From: Phytophthora colocasiae
Lineage: Eukaryota; Oomycota; Peronosporomycetes; Peronosporales; Peronosporaceae
Reading direction: 5' to 3'
Length of the DNA stretch: 64,000 bases
NCBI GenBank assembly: GCA_018806915.1
Contig: JAGKQI010000080.1
Coordinates: 372,001-436,000 of the forward strand
Positions 50,001 to 60,800 of the stretch are shown here, one piece after another; the first letter of the stretch is position 1; every line of letters starts with the position of its first letter. A program made the translations under genes and the position numbers. The notes under the pieces were generated by a model. The model had not been told where the DNA came from. It did not search any database and worked only from the letters and a program-made list of their open reading frames with translations.

Positions 50001-51129
50001 AAGTGGATCCTTCGAGATGGTCCACATTCGACACCACGTTTCTATTCTCCGCCTTCTTCGAGCGAGAGCGCTTCATCTTGTGTCGTCGTCCCCAACAGCA
50101 GCCGAACCAGAGCTTCCGATACTCTTCGGGTTTATTCAAGTCGTACAAAGAGTTAAAGTGCTCCAGGATCTCCTTCTCCGTAGCATCAGCAGGCAACCCA
50201 CGCACCATCACAGCGTACCTAGCAGGAGTCAAGTGTTTGTTCTGATGCTCCTTGATCGCCTTCCTGGCTCGGTACGAGTAAAAGAGCAGGAAGCACATGA
50301 ACACGAACGAGTACGCCACGTCCGTTAAGGTGACGATCCACGTAACAGTCCTAGGGTTGGACGTTAATGGAGTGTCCACCGTCTCCCACGTACAGTCGAT
50401 GTTCCCGATAGGAAGACAACTACGAGCTGAAGCTGCTGTATCACTGTTAACTCCTCCGTTGCCAATGGACGAGTACGCGAGCTGAAGAGGGTCCACCATC
50501 TTGCTGGTTATTCCGTGGCCATAAGTGTTAACCATGATGGCTGGAAGCGAGATAATGCCCATAATGATAAACACCACCGTGAGGTACTTGGTGAGCATGA
50601 AATAGAGCTGCATACCAATCCCCAGAGCTCCGATATCGTCCATGTGCGCTTGAAACACGGACATCATGCCTTTACCTAGACGGTACTCTTTCGCTGCCAC
50701 ATGGGCGTTTTTAATCATCGTTTGGAGTCGTGTTTCTCTTGTCATTCCCCCGTTGAAAGACGTAACTCTGCTCGCTGCTCTTGAGAAGGAGTTCAGCGTG
50801 TTCTGTCTTGGAGACGAGAGTGGCGAAGCGGCAGGAATTGAATCGACCAATGAAGCCATGTCCAGAGCTTGATGTGGCTCGGTTTCCAACTCAGGAGACG
50901 GAGCTTCCACCACTTCAACTTGATCTGCTGACGCTAGATCTTCTTCTTCTTCTTTCGCCTCACTATCAGCATCCTCGAGTGGGTCTTCAGACTGATCTTC
51001 GTCTTCAACTTCTTCTTGGAGAACATTCTCCTCTTGCTCTTCAACTGGAGAATTTTCTTCATTCTCAACTACTTCAGACTGTTCCACCTCGGATTTTTCC
51101 TCCTCTGAAGCTTCAGTTGAATCTGCCAT
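47044..51129 (-). CDS. OSCA/CSC1/TMEM63-type hyperosmolality- or mechano-gated cation channel
   Basis: 1361 residues, intronless. Long acidic N-terminus (Glu-rich, ~1-95), first membrane segment around 165-200 (YFMLTKYLTVVFIIMGIISL), then segments near 275. A cytosolic RRM-like domain follows (RYAVMVRGLPADATEKEILE), interrupted by a Lys/Glu-rich coiled insert of ~130 residues, then CAFVVFNNLESRRRCLQ. The family hallmark RAPEPSNILWENLEV precedes the remaining membrane bundle (~590-1130). A Cys-rich extracellular loop (CDRALPAVYYAD to TRCVDPCISESSTGQCNT) and a long acidic C-terminus are additions relative to plant and yeast members. Starts 108 bp downstream of the next gene's stop. Confidence 0.85.
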   Translation of the reverse strand: MADSTEASEEEKSEVEQSEVVENEENSPVEEQEENVLQEEVEDEDQSEDPLEDADSEAKEEEEDLASADQVEVVEAPSPELETEPHQALDMASLVDSIPAASPLSSPRQNTLNSFSRAASRVTSFNGGMTRETRLQTMIKNAHVAAKEYRLGKGMMSVFQAHMDDIGALGIGMQLYFMLTKYLTVVFIIMGIISLPAIMVNTYGHGITSKMVDPLQLAYSSIGNGGVNSDTAASARSCLPIGNIDCTWETVDTPLTSNPRTVTWIVTLTDVAYSFVFMCFLLFYSYRARKAIKEHQNKHLTPARYAVMVRGLPADATEKEILEHFNSLYDLNKPEEYRKLWFGCCWGRRHKMKRSRSKKAENRNVVSNVDHLEGSTSINKDLYLNTWIAEVSVAHPTGGLLRTFLSIEWLSQKKDEAKLLYNTLQAEKSHSPADFKAEDEKLIHTTETKFNKLEDQLKKKRKKVAALHGADVPEVKSPDKLKETKSKSTASKDKLAAAAKAAKTAATNTQQAFNWEACECAFVVFNNLESRRRCLQDYRQSTRWLARKGQPEELLFRNEFPLIVTRAPEPSNILWENLEVTNRGRFYRQFVTNLVTIALLIISCAIISAAQTTQDQFASKTPPEGLCDRALPAVYYADTTFAVNPTTKRAIPWTLAWNETQTCTPGSSGEPRYHISFTNGILHALTPSRTSFGATYSHPTRCVDPCISESSTGQCNTLPCFYYNELVKGRGMVCEEYDASHVLYCYCSTALTSSIKDHGFVEGPKMLWKNLPCRGFTKDYLIKNSLILVAAGVVVIVNFLLNTILRMFAVFERHTSESTRTIRVAVRMFGAQFLNTALIVMLVNASFGLSSVPVAKEMLGGKYRDFQRGWYPTAGMGIATTMLLNAFLPQLTLFTRMYIWSPIYRWHKRRSIRTQDKMDKLYAGPTFDISLRYPMVLNSVFVTMVFCGGSPVLLFIAAVASAGMYWMDKLSILRLYSVKTTYDEILGQVTIQVLPWTLALHLGFSAWMYGNSELLKGTMLNLPWLLRSVGLGTILDENPNATTDQMYTILEDKLGRYDVLGQYGFLVKIVYSHVMLMTVLCFLVTFGLLLYLIFGRLVFVVLGQLLAFMKHLVLIPVDYIQSLFSKEDAEAPPKEIDELQEKEKLPKVLLPEFTEAFRMSVPRRYKPLEGQGFQKDLVEATYELTCTWPDDVVLDGVVVRAAGDSKLTWETMQAPVKSYAIEANEKYQRAVDHVMKTWEDLKKARATGKEHVPEPVALGKVMPVLDNQVLDAVTATEMIADKKEDELGESQPTRPEEAAEISPDERERGSSDSAASDQEEEEEEKSTVEAPDDEEVQEEEEKSEGEINEAEEVKSEENEEQ

Positions 51130-51236
51130 GACTACACTATCACAGCAGTTTGGTAAATGCTGGTGTATTGGGTCGATGGAGGGTCACGGGTCGTTACAGA
51201 CAATTTGGTGGGTAGTTTCAATGCACCATCGCAATG

Positions 51237-54200
51237 TCATTGCCGCGTCTCGATCGCAGATGGACGACTTGCTACGACTGCAAGACGGAGTCGTCTCAAG
51301 AAAGTCCCTGGTAGCTCCAGAAGTTCATCTGTTGGCATCGCTTCGAACCATTTGACAATCGCACAGAGTGCTCGACGTCTGGACTCCAGACCTTTTGGTG
51401 CACAAGACAATAAAACCAACTCGATACAAACCGACGAACACTTGACACGTAGCTTCGAGTCAGTTGATTCACTCGAAAGGATCTGGTACAGCCAGGCCAA
51501 GACATTCTCCACGTACAAGTTCTGAGTTGTCGGTGTGATACCGATACACGCGGCGATTTGTCCAACTGCTGACAAGATACTGCTCTTCTCTTGAAAGCTT
51601 CCGGTAGTGAACAGTTCTTGACACTTTTCGACGCTGAAGACCTGAATGACGACGTCGAAGCCATACACCGCTACACAGAGTGCCAGACTCTTCGCCAGCT
51701 CCAAGGAGTCGGTGTCTTGGACTCGTAACCTGCTGAACAGCTTCTCCACGAACGTCTTGGGGTCTGTAACATCAATTGCCTCGAGTTCGGGCATCTGAAT
51801 GGCGTCGGCGATGCGGTGAAGCATCGTCATGCCCGATTGAAACAGGAGGAGTTGGTTTTTTGAAGTTGCAAGACTGGATATCGCCACAAGCACTTGTTTC
51901 ACGGTTTCTTTGAGAATCTGTTGCCGTTCGACACAATGTTGATCGAATTCACGCTCTAACAGCGCCGGGTAGACTTCTACCATCACCATTGCGAAGTACA
52001 GACCGCGGATGTCGGGGTTCCCTCGTAAAATGTCGAAGAGAAGCACACGTGAGCGGGTTAATTGGTTTGTGGACTGGCACAGATGCGTGTGAAGGCTGCA
52101 AATGTGTGCCAGGAACACAATTTCGTGAGCCACATTGGCCGCTTGATTGATTACCAATTTGTCTCCAGCCAGACGCAGTCTCTCCTCGATCAAAAAGCCT
52201 TGGAGATGCAGCAAACATTCATCCACTTGGGATCTAGTAGGCGAGAGTTTGGTTATCACTTCGTTACACAACCAGCTCAGACCCAGACGCTTGTCTTGTA
52301 GCGGACGTCGAGATCGAGGATTCCGGAAGATACCGAGAGCCCCACGTACAATTGAGATAGGAGAGACGTTCATCTTGCGTAAAACACCGGCAAGAACCCG
52401 ACACAATCGATCCTGATACAGAATAGGTTAATGGATTAGAATCGAGTGAAGGGGAGGTAAGTAAACGTACCACATGATCGAGATGCGTGTCGATAAACTT
52501 GGCGCTCTGATGGACCAAGAGCGAGACGGTGCGTCGAGCATAGTCGTCGTCCGCTTCTTCCTCTTTACCCTTTACTATAGCTTGCTGGAAGGTAGAGAGG
52601 GATTTCTTCATCCGACGCTCGTCGTGTGTCAGGACCGGCTTCTTCTTTTCAACTTTTGTCTTCTTTGAAGGGATCTGAGAGTCATCCAAGCTGGCCTCTT
52701 CTGCTTTCCGAGTTTTCCTAAGCGAATCGTCCTTCACTGCTTGAATTTCGGGTGTAGATCCAGCTTCAGCGCTCACTAATTCGTCAGGAATGGCTGCATC
52801 TGAGAGCTCGCTGGTTGAGTTTGTCTTGAGTTCTATCGGTTGATCCACTTTACTTGCTGTTGGAAGTTCTGGCTGCTGCAACCTGGGCGTTCTTGGAGGG
52901 TTGACGAAGGTAGTTTCTGCTGGAGGAGCGTCTTCTACTGGCTGAGAAGTAGCTGTTTGAGTTCGACTGGCAACAGCAGCATTAACCTCCTCCAACTGGA
53001 GAACTTCTGGAGTTTCAGTCGGCAATTCAACCTCAACGACAGGCGAGTACACAGCTTCTGCTACAGTGACAGATTTCTTTTCCGTTGAAGTTGTGAGAAC
53101 AACAGGTATTGGGTCGGACGGAGCTTCTTGTCCTTCATCCTTAGCATTTTGTGGGGTTGATTCAGCTGGTTCCTTCTCTACCAGTTGAAGAGGTTTCTCC
53201 ACAGGACCAACCATCGGCTCATCTTCATCGGATTCGGTGTCACTACTGTCACTCGAGTCACTATCGCTCGAGCTGGAATCTGCATTCGCAGGCTCCTTTC
53301 TGTGACTTTCTGGCTCAGAATCCGACTCTAAAGCAGCGAATTCGTCGTCCAACTCATCGTCGATCGACATCAACGTCCGTTCACCTTGGCCAACGTCTTC
53401 TCTTTCTGCCTCCACTACTTTCTTTCCATCCACATTTGCCTCGCGATCGTCCTCTTCATCACTGGTCTCCAATTCCTTGTCAATCTCGTTCGAAATGGCG
53501 TCAAATCCACTCGTCTGCACGTTCCCTCCAGTCTTTGGTTTATCTACGACTGCAGAAGCTATTTCCTCTCGCCTTCGCCCTGTTTCAGGACTCTCTTCGT
53601 CACTATTTGTCTTCAAATCACTCCGACCTGGAACCACCTCTGTTTTCCTGTCAGAATCGTCTTCTTCGTCGTCACTAAACTCTAATTCCTTATCGATTTC
53701 GCTTGACATCGCTGCGTCAAAGGCAACCACCAGTGTAGAACCTGCACCAGTTTCAGTACTCTCCGCTGCACTGTCGATCTCCAATGTATCTTCACTATCT
53801 CCATCCGAATCACTAAAAGCCAAGGCAGCGTCCAACGCCGCACTAGTTACAGGTCCAGGTCCTAAAAGCTGCAGTGGTTGCTGTTCACTGATGGACGTAG
53901 CGTCCTCCTGGTGTCCACCAACCGACAGGTGTCTTGACAATTTCGGCACGAATTGGTCCATTTCAGTTTGCGTAGAAGCGATCACACCTCTCGCTCTCTT
54001 TTTCGACACGAAATTGTCCACCTCTGTCTGTACTCCACTGTCCACCATTGTCATCTTGTTAACTCGTTCTACATGTCCACTTAACTGCGTCTGACTCGTA
54101 CGCGTCACCTTCCTCAATTCTTCAGTCTGTGTCGATACAGTTTGAACAGGTTTTTTTGCTTTTACCACTGAGGTTTTATTCTGCTTTTTCGCTCTTGCAT

Positions 54201-54450
54201 GAGCTTTCTCTTGGTCTTTCAGCTGCTTTTTCAGCGTTTCTTCAGTGCGTAAAAGCGTTTCAACGCGGATACGATACTCTTTCAGCCGGGCCGCCGCTTC
54301 CTTCAGCTTCGACTTGGTCAACTGCTTATACTCGCTGCCTTTCTTCACCTGTCGCTGCAGCTTCGCTATAGTTTCCGCCTGACGCTCAATAATATCTGCT
54401 TGTGAGATCTGGGCCGCCGCAGGGGCGTCCGCGGCGTCACCATGGTCCAT
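51237..54450 (-). CDS. Large coiled-coil protein, function unknown (2 exons)
   Basis: Exon 1 54450-52471 (660 codons) and exon 2 52412-51237, with a 58 bp intron (donor GTACGT, acceptor TATCAG) joining DTHLDHV to DRLCRVLAG in frame; 1051 residues. N-terminal ~115 residues form a basic coiled coil (ERQAETIAKLQRQVKKG, LKEYRIRVETLLRTEETL). The middle (~120-590) is acidic, Ser/Glu/Asp-rich and low complexity, with repeated SEIDKELEFSDDEEDDS-like motifs. The last ~430 residues are helical and conserved-looking (LSTFQQAIVKGKEEEADDDY, SILSAVGQIAACIGITP), perhaps an alpha-solenoid. No family recognised; a nuclear scaffold would fit the composition but is speculation. Confidence 0.75.
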
Positions 54451-55540
54451 TCCGGTTTTTTTCTAGAATGAATGGAGCGCGTGGTAAAATATAGGTTGAT
54501 CTACAATAATAGGTTGATCTACAAAAGGGCTAGGATTTGTAGAGTACTACCTCTCTGGTGCCCACGTTAAAGCAGCAGCGTAAGGAGAAGGTCCTTGGGT
54601 GGACAAGGCGTCCCACCAGATGCCTCGGGACGTTAACGGGAGGTTGATCTCGCACGACCATCTCCGGCATTTTGAGAAAGGTTTCTCCAATCGGGTTTAC
54701 TTGGTGTTGCACTCGTTCCTCGTGTGGTTGGGATCAGTTTCCGCGTTGGCGACAACGATGAGAGGACTAAGTCGAACGAGGACATCTATGGTGAGGGCTA
54801 CCATACCTCGAGGACGTTCTGCAGGAACCGCACCACCGCACCGACTGGAAGAATGAGACTCTCCATGCAGATGTCACGAGCAACCCAGTATACGGTGCAT
54901 CACGAGCCGCATTTGACTGGGGTTTTCTACGATCCTTCAGATCGTCATGGAGCAGGAGGGATCTACGTTCTCCACTGTGGATCAACGTCGTCATTCACTC
55001 ACAATATGGCTGAGACCCTAATTTCATCCTGAAGGTTGGGCATTCCAAGGACATCCTCCGTCGACTTCACGAGCACCAACAGACTGGCTCAAATCTAGGC
55101 ATACACGGCGAGGTGGAATTCCTGTTTGGAGTGAAAGACAAGTGCGATCGGAGTCTCTGCTCAAGACCGAGCTGACGGGTTTTCTCGTTTTACTCTTTAT
55201 AACAGCGGTACCAGGCTGGAACACTTCATCGGAGTGGAGGATAGGGTCGTTTGGGGAAGAGTGTGAGTGTAATTTATCGCGTGTACTATCGCGTCTCGAA
55301 CAGGGGGTATTCCCTGCGCACTTAACGATACATGTTGCGTTGATTCCTGAATTGGCAAGGCTATTGTGGGCGTCTGACAGTGAAGGATAAGACCAACCGC
55401 CATGTCCTGCTGAGTTGTTGGCGTTAGGAGCTCAACGCTCAAAATGCTGTCAGACTCTGGTTGAAGCTTGTGTTGTTATGGCGCGGGGAGTTCACTTTTC
55501 GTTTGACCAACAACCTCACAAGACTCAGCTCTAGCTCGAG
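54451..55540. other. Intergenic with gene relics
   Basis: 1.1 kb. The first ~100 bp should hold the coiled-coil gene's promoter. GGTTGATCTACAA is repeated at ~54494 and ~54511. From ~54600 short open frames without ATG structure occur in all plus frames, suggesting a decayed coding sequence. Confidence 0.4.
55023..55175 (+). pseudogene. Possible GIY-YIG/T5orf172-like fragment
   Basis: FILKVGHSKDILRRLHEHQQ followed by GEVEFLFGVKDKC resembles the second half of the GIY-YIG-like fold (KVGxTxDxxxRLxEH). Only ~50 codons are open and the upstream GGIYVLHCG is in another frame. Weak. Confidence 0.25.
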
Positions 55541-57865
55541 ATGACTAAGTTACGCGTGGTCGTCGGTTTTGCCGCGGCCGCGACGGCGATGATAGTGATC
55601 GCTCAAGATATGACGGCGCAGCACCTTCGATCAAATGAAGAAACGAGGATGCTGGTTGAAGATGTGGCGGACGCTGCATTTCTTGATTCTTTCACGTCCA
55701 TTGAAGATAACTCGGTGTCTGATGCATCGTGGGAACCTTTCGGCAGCAGCAACTTATTGGACGACAATAGTGCTACCGGTTTTACAGACACAGAGCCTGA
55801 CACAACCGTGAAAAATGTAACACTGCATTCCCCAACCACGCCAACAACGACAAACGCTACAGCTCCGACGAATTTTAATACAACAACTGCTCCAGGTACT
55901 AACAAAACGGACGCAACCACGCGTAATCCAGCCGCGACCACGACGACCACGACGGATGCCGCCACTGACGCGCCTGCTGCCACGGTGCCGTCGACCGCTT
56001 CATCGGCTTCCACGTCCAGCGCCTCTGCTGCTACCGACGCTCCGGCCACCGACACTCCGGCCACCGACGCTCCGGCCACTGACGTACTAACCCCCGATGC
56101 GACCGTCGCCACAGACGCCACCACGGACGCTCCCGCCTCGACCACGACGACCACGACGGATGACGCCACTGACGCGCCTGCTGCCACGGTGCCGTCGACC
56201 GCTTCATCGGCTTCCACGTCCAGCGCCTCTGCTGCTACGGACGCTCCGGCCACCGACACTCCGGCCACCGACGCGACCGTCGCCACAGATGCCACCACGG
56301 ACGCTCCCGCCTCGACCACGACGACCACGACGGATGACGCCACTGACGCGCCTGCTGCCACGGTGCCGTTGACCGCTTCATCGGCTTCCACGTCCAGCGC
56401 CTCTGCTGCTACGGACGCTCCGGCCACCGACACTCCGGCCACCGACGCGACCGTCGCCACAGATGCCACCACGGACGCTCCCGCCTCGACCACGACGACC
56501 ACGACGGATGACGCCACTGACGCGCCTGCTGCCACGGTGCCGTTGACCGCTTCATCGGCTTCCACGTCCAGCGCCTCTGCTGCTACGGACGCTCCGGCCA
56601 CCGACACTCCGGCCACCGACGCTCCGGCCACTGACGTACTAACCCCCGATGCGACCGTCGCCACAGACGCCACCACGGACGCTCCCGCCTCCACCACGAC
56701 GACCACGACGGATGCCGCCACTGACGCGCCTGCTGCCACGGTGCCGTCGACCGCTTCATCGGCTTCCACGTCCAGCGCCTCTGCTGCTACGGACGCTCCG
56801 GCCACCGACACTCCGGCCACCGACGCTCCGGCCACTGACGTACTAACCCCCGATGCGACCGTCGCCACAGACGCCACCACGGACGCTCCCGCCTCGACCA
56901 CGACGACCACGACGGATGACGCCACTGACGCGCCTGCTGCCACGGTGCCGTCGACCGCTTCATCGGCTTCCACGTCCAGCGCCTCTGCTGCTACGGACGC
57001 TCCGGCCACCGACGCTCCGGCCACCGACGCTTCGGCCACTGACGTACTAACCCCCGATGCGACCGTCGCCACAGACGCCACCACGGACGCTCCCGCCTCC
57101 ACCACGACGACCACGACGGATGACGCCACTGACGCGCCTGCTGCCACGGTGCCGTCGACCGCTTCATCGGCTTCCACGTCCAGCGCCTCTGCTGCTACGG
57201 ACGCTCCGGCCACCGACGCTCCGGCCACCGACGCTTCGGCCACTGACGTACTAACCCCCGATGCGACCGTCGCCACAGACGCCACCACGGACGCTCCCGC
57301 CTCGACCACGACGACCACGACGGATGCCGCCACTGACGCGCCTGCTGCCACGGTGCCGTCGACCGCTTCATCGGCTTCCACGTCCAGCGCCTCTGCTGCT
57401 ACGGACGCTCCGGCCACCGACACTCCGGCCACCGACGCTCCGGCCACTGACCTACCACACCCCGATGCGACCGTCGCCACAGACGCCACCACGGACGCTC
57501 CCGCCTCGACCACGACGACCACGACGGATGACGCCACTGACGCGCCTGCTGCCACGGTGCCGTCGACCGCTTCATCGGCTTCCACGTCCAGCGCCTCTGC
57601 TGCTACGGACGCTCCGGCCACCGACACTCCGGCCACCGACGCTTCGGCCACTGACGTACTAACCCCGATGCGACCGTCGCCACAGACGCCACCACGGTCG
57701 CTCCCGCCTCGACCACGACGACCACGACGGATGCCGCCACTGACGCGCCTGCTGCCACGGTGCCGTCGACCGCTTCATCGGCTTCCACGTCCAGCGCCTC
57801 TGCTGCTACGGACGCTCCGGCCACCGACACTCCGGCCACCGACGCTCCGGCCACTGACGTACTAA
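55541..57865 (+). CDS. Secreted Thr/Ala-rich mucin-like repeat protein, 5' part before the first frame breaks
   Basis: Starts MTKLRVVVGFAAAATAMIVI, a signal peptide with probable cleavage after DMTA. The mature start QHLRSNEETRMLVED has the shape of a degenerate RXLR-EER motif. An Asp/Ser/Glu region to ~90 is followed by a Thr-Pro/Asn linker with N-glycosylation sites, then 68-residue repeats (TDAPASTTTTTTD, PSTASSASTSSASAATDAPA, DTPATDAPATDVLTP). Very likely heavily O-glycosylated, at the cell surface or in secreted mucilage. The repeat frame is correct to 57660, where a four-C junction drops a base; the last ~68 codons to the stop at 57865 are the shifted, Arg/Pro-rich reading. Whether the break is real decides whether the protein is ~775 residues or runs beyond the window. 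Confidence 0.75.
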   Translation: MTKLRVVVGFAAAATAMIVIAQDMTAQHLRSNEETRMLVEDVADAAFLDSFTSIEDNSVSDASWEPFGSSNLLDDNSATGFTDTEPDTTVKNVTLHSPTTPTTTNATAPTNFNTTTAPGTNKTDATTRNPAATTTTTTDAATDAPAATVPSTASSASTSSASAATDAPATDTPATDAPATDVLTPDATVATDATTDAPASTTTTTTDDATDAPAATVPSTASSASTSSASAATDAPATDTPATDATVATDATTDAPASTTTTTTDDATDAPAATVPLTASSASTSSASAATDAPATDTPATDATVATDATTDAPASTTTTTTDDATDAPAATVPLTASSASTSSASAATDAPATDTPATDAPATDVLTPDATVATDATTDAPASTTTTTTDAATDAPAATVPSTASSASTSSASAATDAPATDTPATDAPATDVLTPDATVATDATTDAPASTTTTTTDDATDAPAATVPSTASSASTSSASAATDAPATDAPATDASATDVLTPDATVATDATTDAPASTTTTTTDDATDAPAATVPSTASSASTSSASAATDAPATDAPATDASATDVLTPDATVATDATTDAPASTTTTTTDAATDAPAATVPSTASSASTSSASAATDAPATDTPATDAPATDLPHPDATVATDATTDAPASTTTTTTDDATDAPAATVPSTASSASTSSASAATDAPATDTPATDASATDVLTPMRPSPQTPPRSLPPRPRRPRRMPPLTRLLPRCRRPLHRLPRPAPLLLRTLRPPTLRPPTLRPLTY

Positions 57866-60800
57866 CCCCGATGCGACCGTCGCCACAGACGCCACCACGG
57901 ACGCTCCCGCCTCGACCACGACGACCACGACGGATGACGCCACTGACGCGCCTGCTGCCACGGTGCCGTCGACCGCTTCATCGGCTTCCACGTCCAGCGC
58001 CTCTGCTGCTACGGACGCTCCGGCCACCGACACTCCGGCCACCGACGCTTCGGCCACTGACGTACTAAACCCCGATGCGACCGTCGCCACAGACGCCACC
58101 ACGGACGCTCCCGCCTCGACCACGACGACCACGACGGATGACGCCACTGACGCGCCTGCTGCCACGGTGCCGTCGACCGCTTCATCGGCTTCCACGTCCA
58201 GCGCCTCTGCTGCTACGGACGCTCCGGCCACCGACACTCCGGCCACCGACGCTCCGGCCACTGACGTACTAACCCCCGATGCGACCGTCGCCACAGACGC
58301 CACCACGGACGCTCCCGCCTCGACCACGACGACCACGACGGATGCCGCCACTGACGCGCCTGCTGCCACGGTGCCGTCGACCGCTTCATCGGCTTCCACG
58401 TCCAGCGCCTCTGCTGCTACGGACGCTCCGGCCACCGACACTCCGGCCACCGACGCTCCGGCCACTGACGTACTAACCCCCGATGCGACCGTCGCCACAG
58501 ACGCCACCACGGACGCTCCCGCCTCCACCACGACGACCACGACGGATGCCGCCACTGACGCGCCTGCTGCCACGGTGCCGTCGACCGCTTCATCGGCTTC
58601 CACGTCCAGCGCCTCTGCTGCTACGGACGCTCCGGCCACCGACACTCCGGCCACCGACGCTCCGGCCACTGACGTACTAACCCCCGATGCGACCGTCGCC
58701 ACAGACGCCACCACGGACGCTCCCGCCTCGACCACGACGACCACGACGGATGCCGCCACTGACGCGCCTGCTGCCACGGTGCCGTCGACCGCTTCATCAG
58801 CTTCCACGTCCAGCGCCCCTGCTGCTACCGACGCTCCGGCCACCGACGCTCCGGCCACCGACGCGACCGTCGCCACAGATGCCACCACGGACGCTCCCGC
58901 CTCGACCACGTCGACCACGACGGATGCCGCCACTGACGCGCCTGCTGCCACGGTGCCGTCGACCGCTTCATCAGCTTCCACGTCCAGCGCCTCTGCTGCT
59001 ACGGACGCTCCGGCCACCGACGCTCCGGCCACCGACGCTCCGGCCACTGACGTACTAACCCCCGATGCGACCGTCGCCACAGACGCCACCACGGACGCTC
59101 CCGCCTCCACCACGACGACCACGACGGATGCCGCCACTGACGCGCCTGCTGCCACGGTGCCGTCGACCGCTTCATCGGCTTCCACGTCCAGCGCCTCTGC
59201 TGCTACGGACGCTCCGGCCACCGACACTCCGGCCACCGACGCTCCGGCCACTGACGTACTAACCCCCGATGCGACCGTCGCCACAGACGCCACCACGGAC
59301 GCTCCCGCCTCCACCACGACGACAACGACGGATGCCGCCACTGACGCGCCTGCTGCCACGGTGCCGTCGACCGCTTCATCGGCTTCCACGTCCAGCGCCT
59401 CTGCTGCTACGGACGCTCCGGCCACCGACACTCCGGCCACCGACGCTCCGGCCACTGACGTACTAACCACAGATGCGACCGTCGCCACAGACGCCACCAC
59501 GGACGCTCCCGCCTCGACCACGACGACCACGACGGATGCCGCCACTGACGCGCCTGCTGCCACGGTGCCGTCGACCGCTTCATCGGCTTCCACGTCCAGC
59601 GCCTCTGCTGCTACGGACGCTCCGGCCACCGACACTCCGGCCACCGACGCTCCGGCCACTGACGTACTAACCCCGATGCGACCGTCGCCACAGACGCCAC
59701 CACGGACGCTCCCGCCTCGACCACGACGACCACGACGGATGCCGCCACTGACGCGCCTGCTGCCACGGTGCCGTCGACCGCTTCATCGGCTTCCACGTCC
59801 AGCGCCTCTGCTGCTACGGACGCTCCGGCCACCGACACTCCGGCCACCGACGCTCCGGCCACTGACGGACAATACCCCGATGCGACCGTCGCCACAGACG
59901 CCACCACGGACGCTCCCGCCTCCACCACGACGACCACGACGGATGCCGCCACTGACGCGCCTGCTGCCACGGTGCCGTCGACCGCTTCATCGGCTTCCAC
60001 GTCCAGCGCCTCTGCTGCTACGGACGCTCCGGCCACCGACACTCCGGCCACCGACGCTCCGGCCACTGACGTACTAACCCCCGATGCGACCGTCGCCACA
60101 GACGCCACCACGGACGCTCCCGCCTCGACCACGACGACCACGACGGATGCCGCCACTGACGCGCCTGCTGCCACGGTGCCGTCGACCGCTTCATCGGCTT
60201 CCACGTCCAGCGCCTCTGCTGCTACCGACGCTCCGGCCACCGACACTCCGGCCACCGACGCTCCGGCCACTGACGTACTAACCCCCGATGCGACCGTCGC
60301 CACAGACGCCACCACGGACGCTCCCGCCTCGACCACGTCGACCACGACGGATGCCGCCACTGACGCGCCTGCTGCCACGGTGCCGTCGACCGCTTCATCG
60401 GCTTCCACGTCCAGCGCCTCTGCTGCTACGGACGCTCCGGCCACCGACACTCCGGCCACCGACGCTCCGGCCACTGACGTACTAACCCCGATGCGACCGT
60501 CGCCACAGACGCCACCACGGACGCTCCCGCCTCCACCACGACGACAACGACGGATGCCGCCACTGACGCGCCTGCTGCCACGGTGCCGTCGACCGCTTCA
60601 TCGGCTTCCACGTCCAGCGCCTCTGCTGCTACGGACGCTCCGGCCACCGACACTCCGGCCACCGACGCTCCGGCCACTGACGTACTAACCCCGATGCGAC
60701 CGTCGCCACAGACGCCACCACGGACGCTCCCGCCTCCACCACGACGACCACGACGGATGCCGCCACTGACGCGCCTGCTGCCACGGTGCCGTCGACCGCT

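Noticed and set aside
55603..57651. Long antisense reading frame (~680 codons) of Val/Ala/Gly repeats opposite the mucin array
   Set aside because: It is the shadow of the sense repeat (GCC/GAC codons give open antisense frames). It has no signal peptide or start context, and it breaks at the same junctions.
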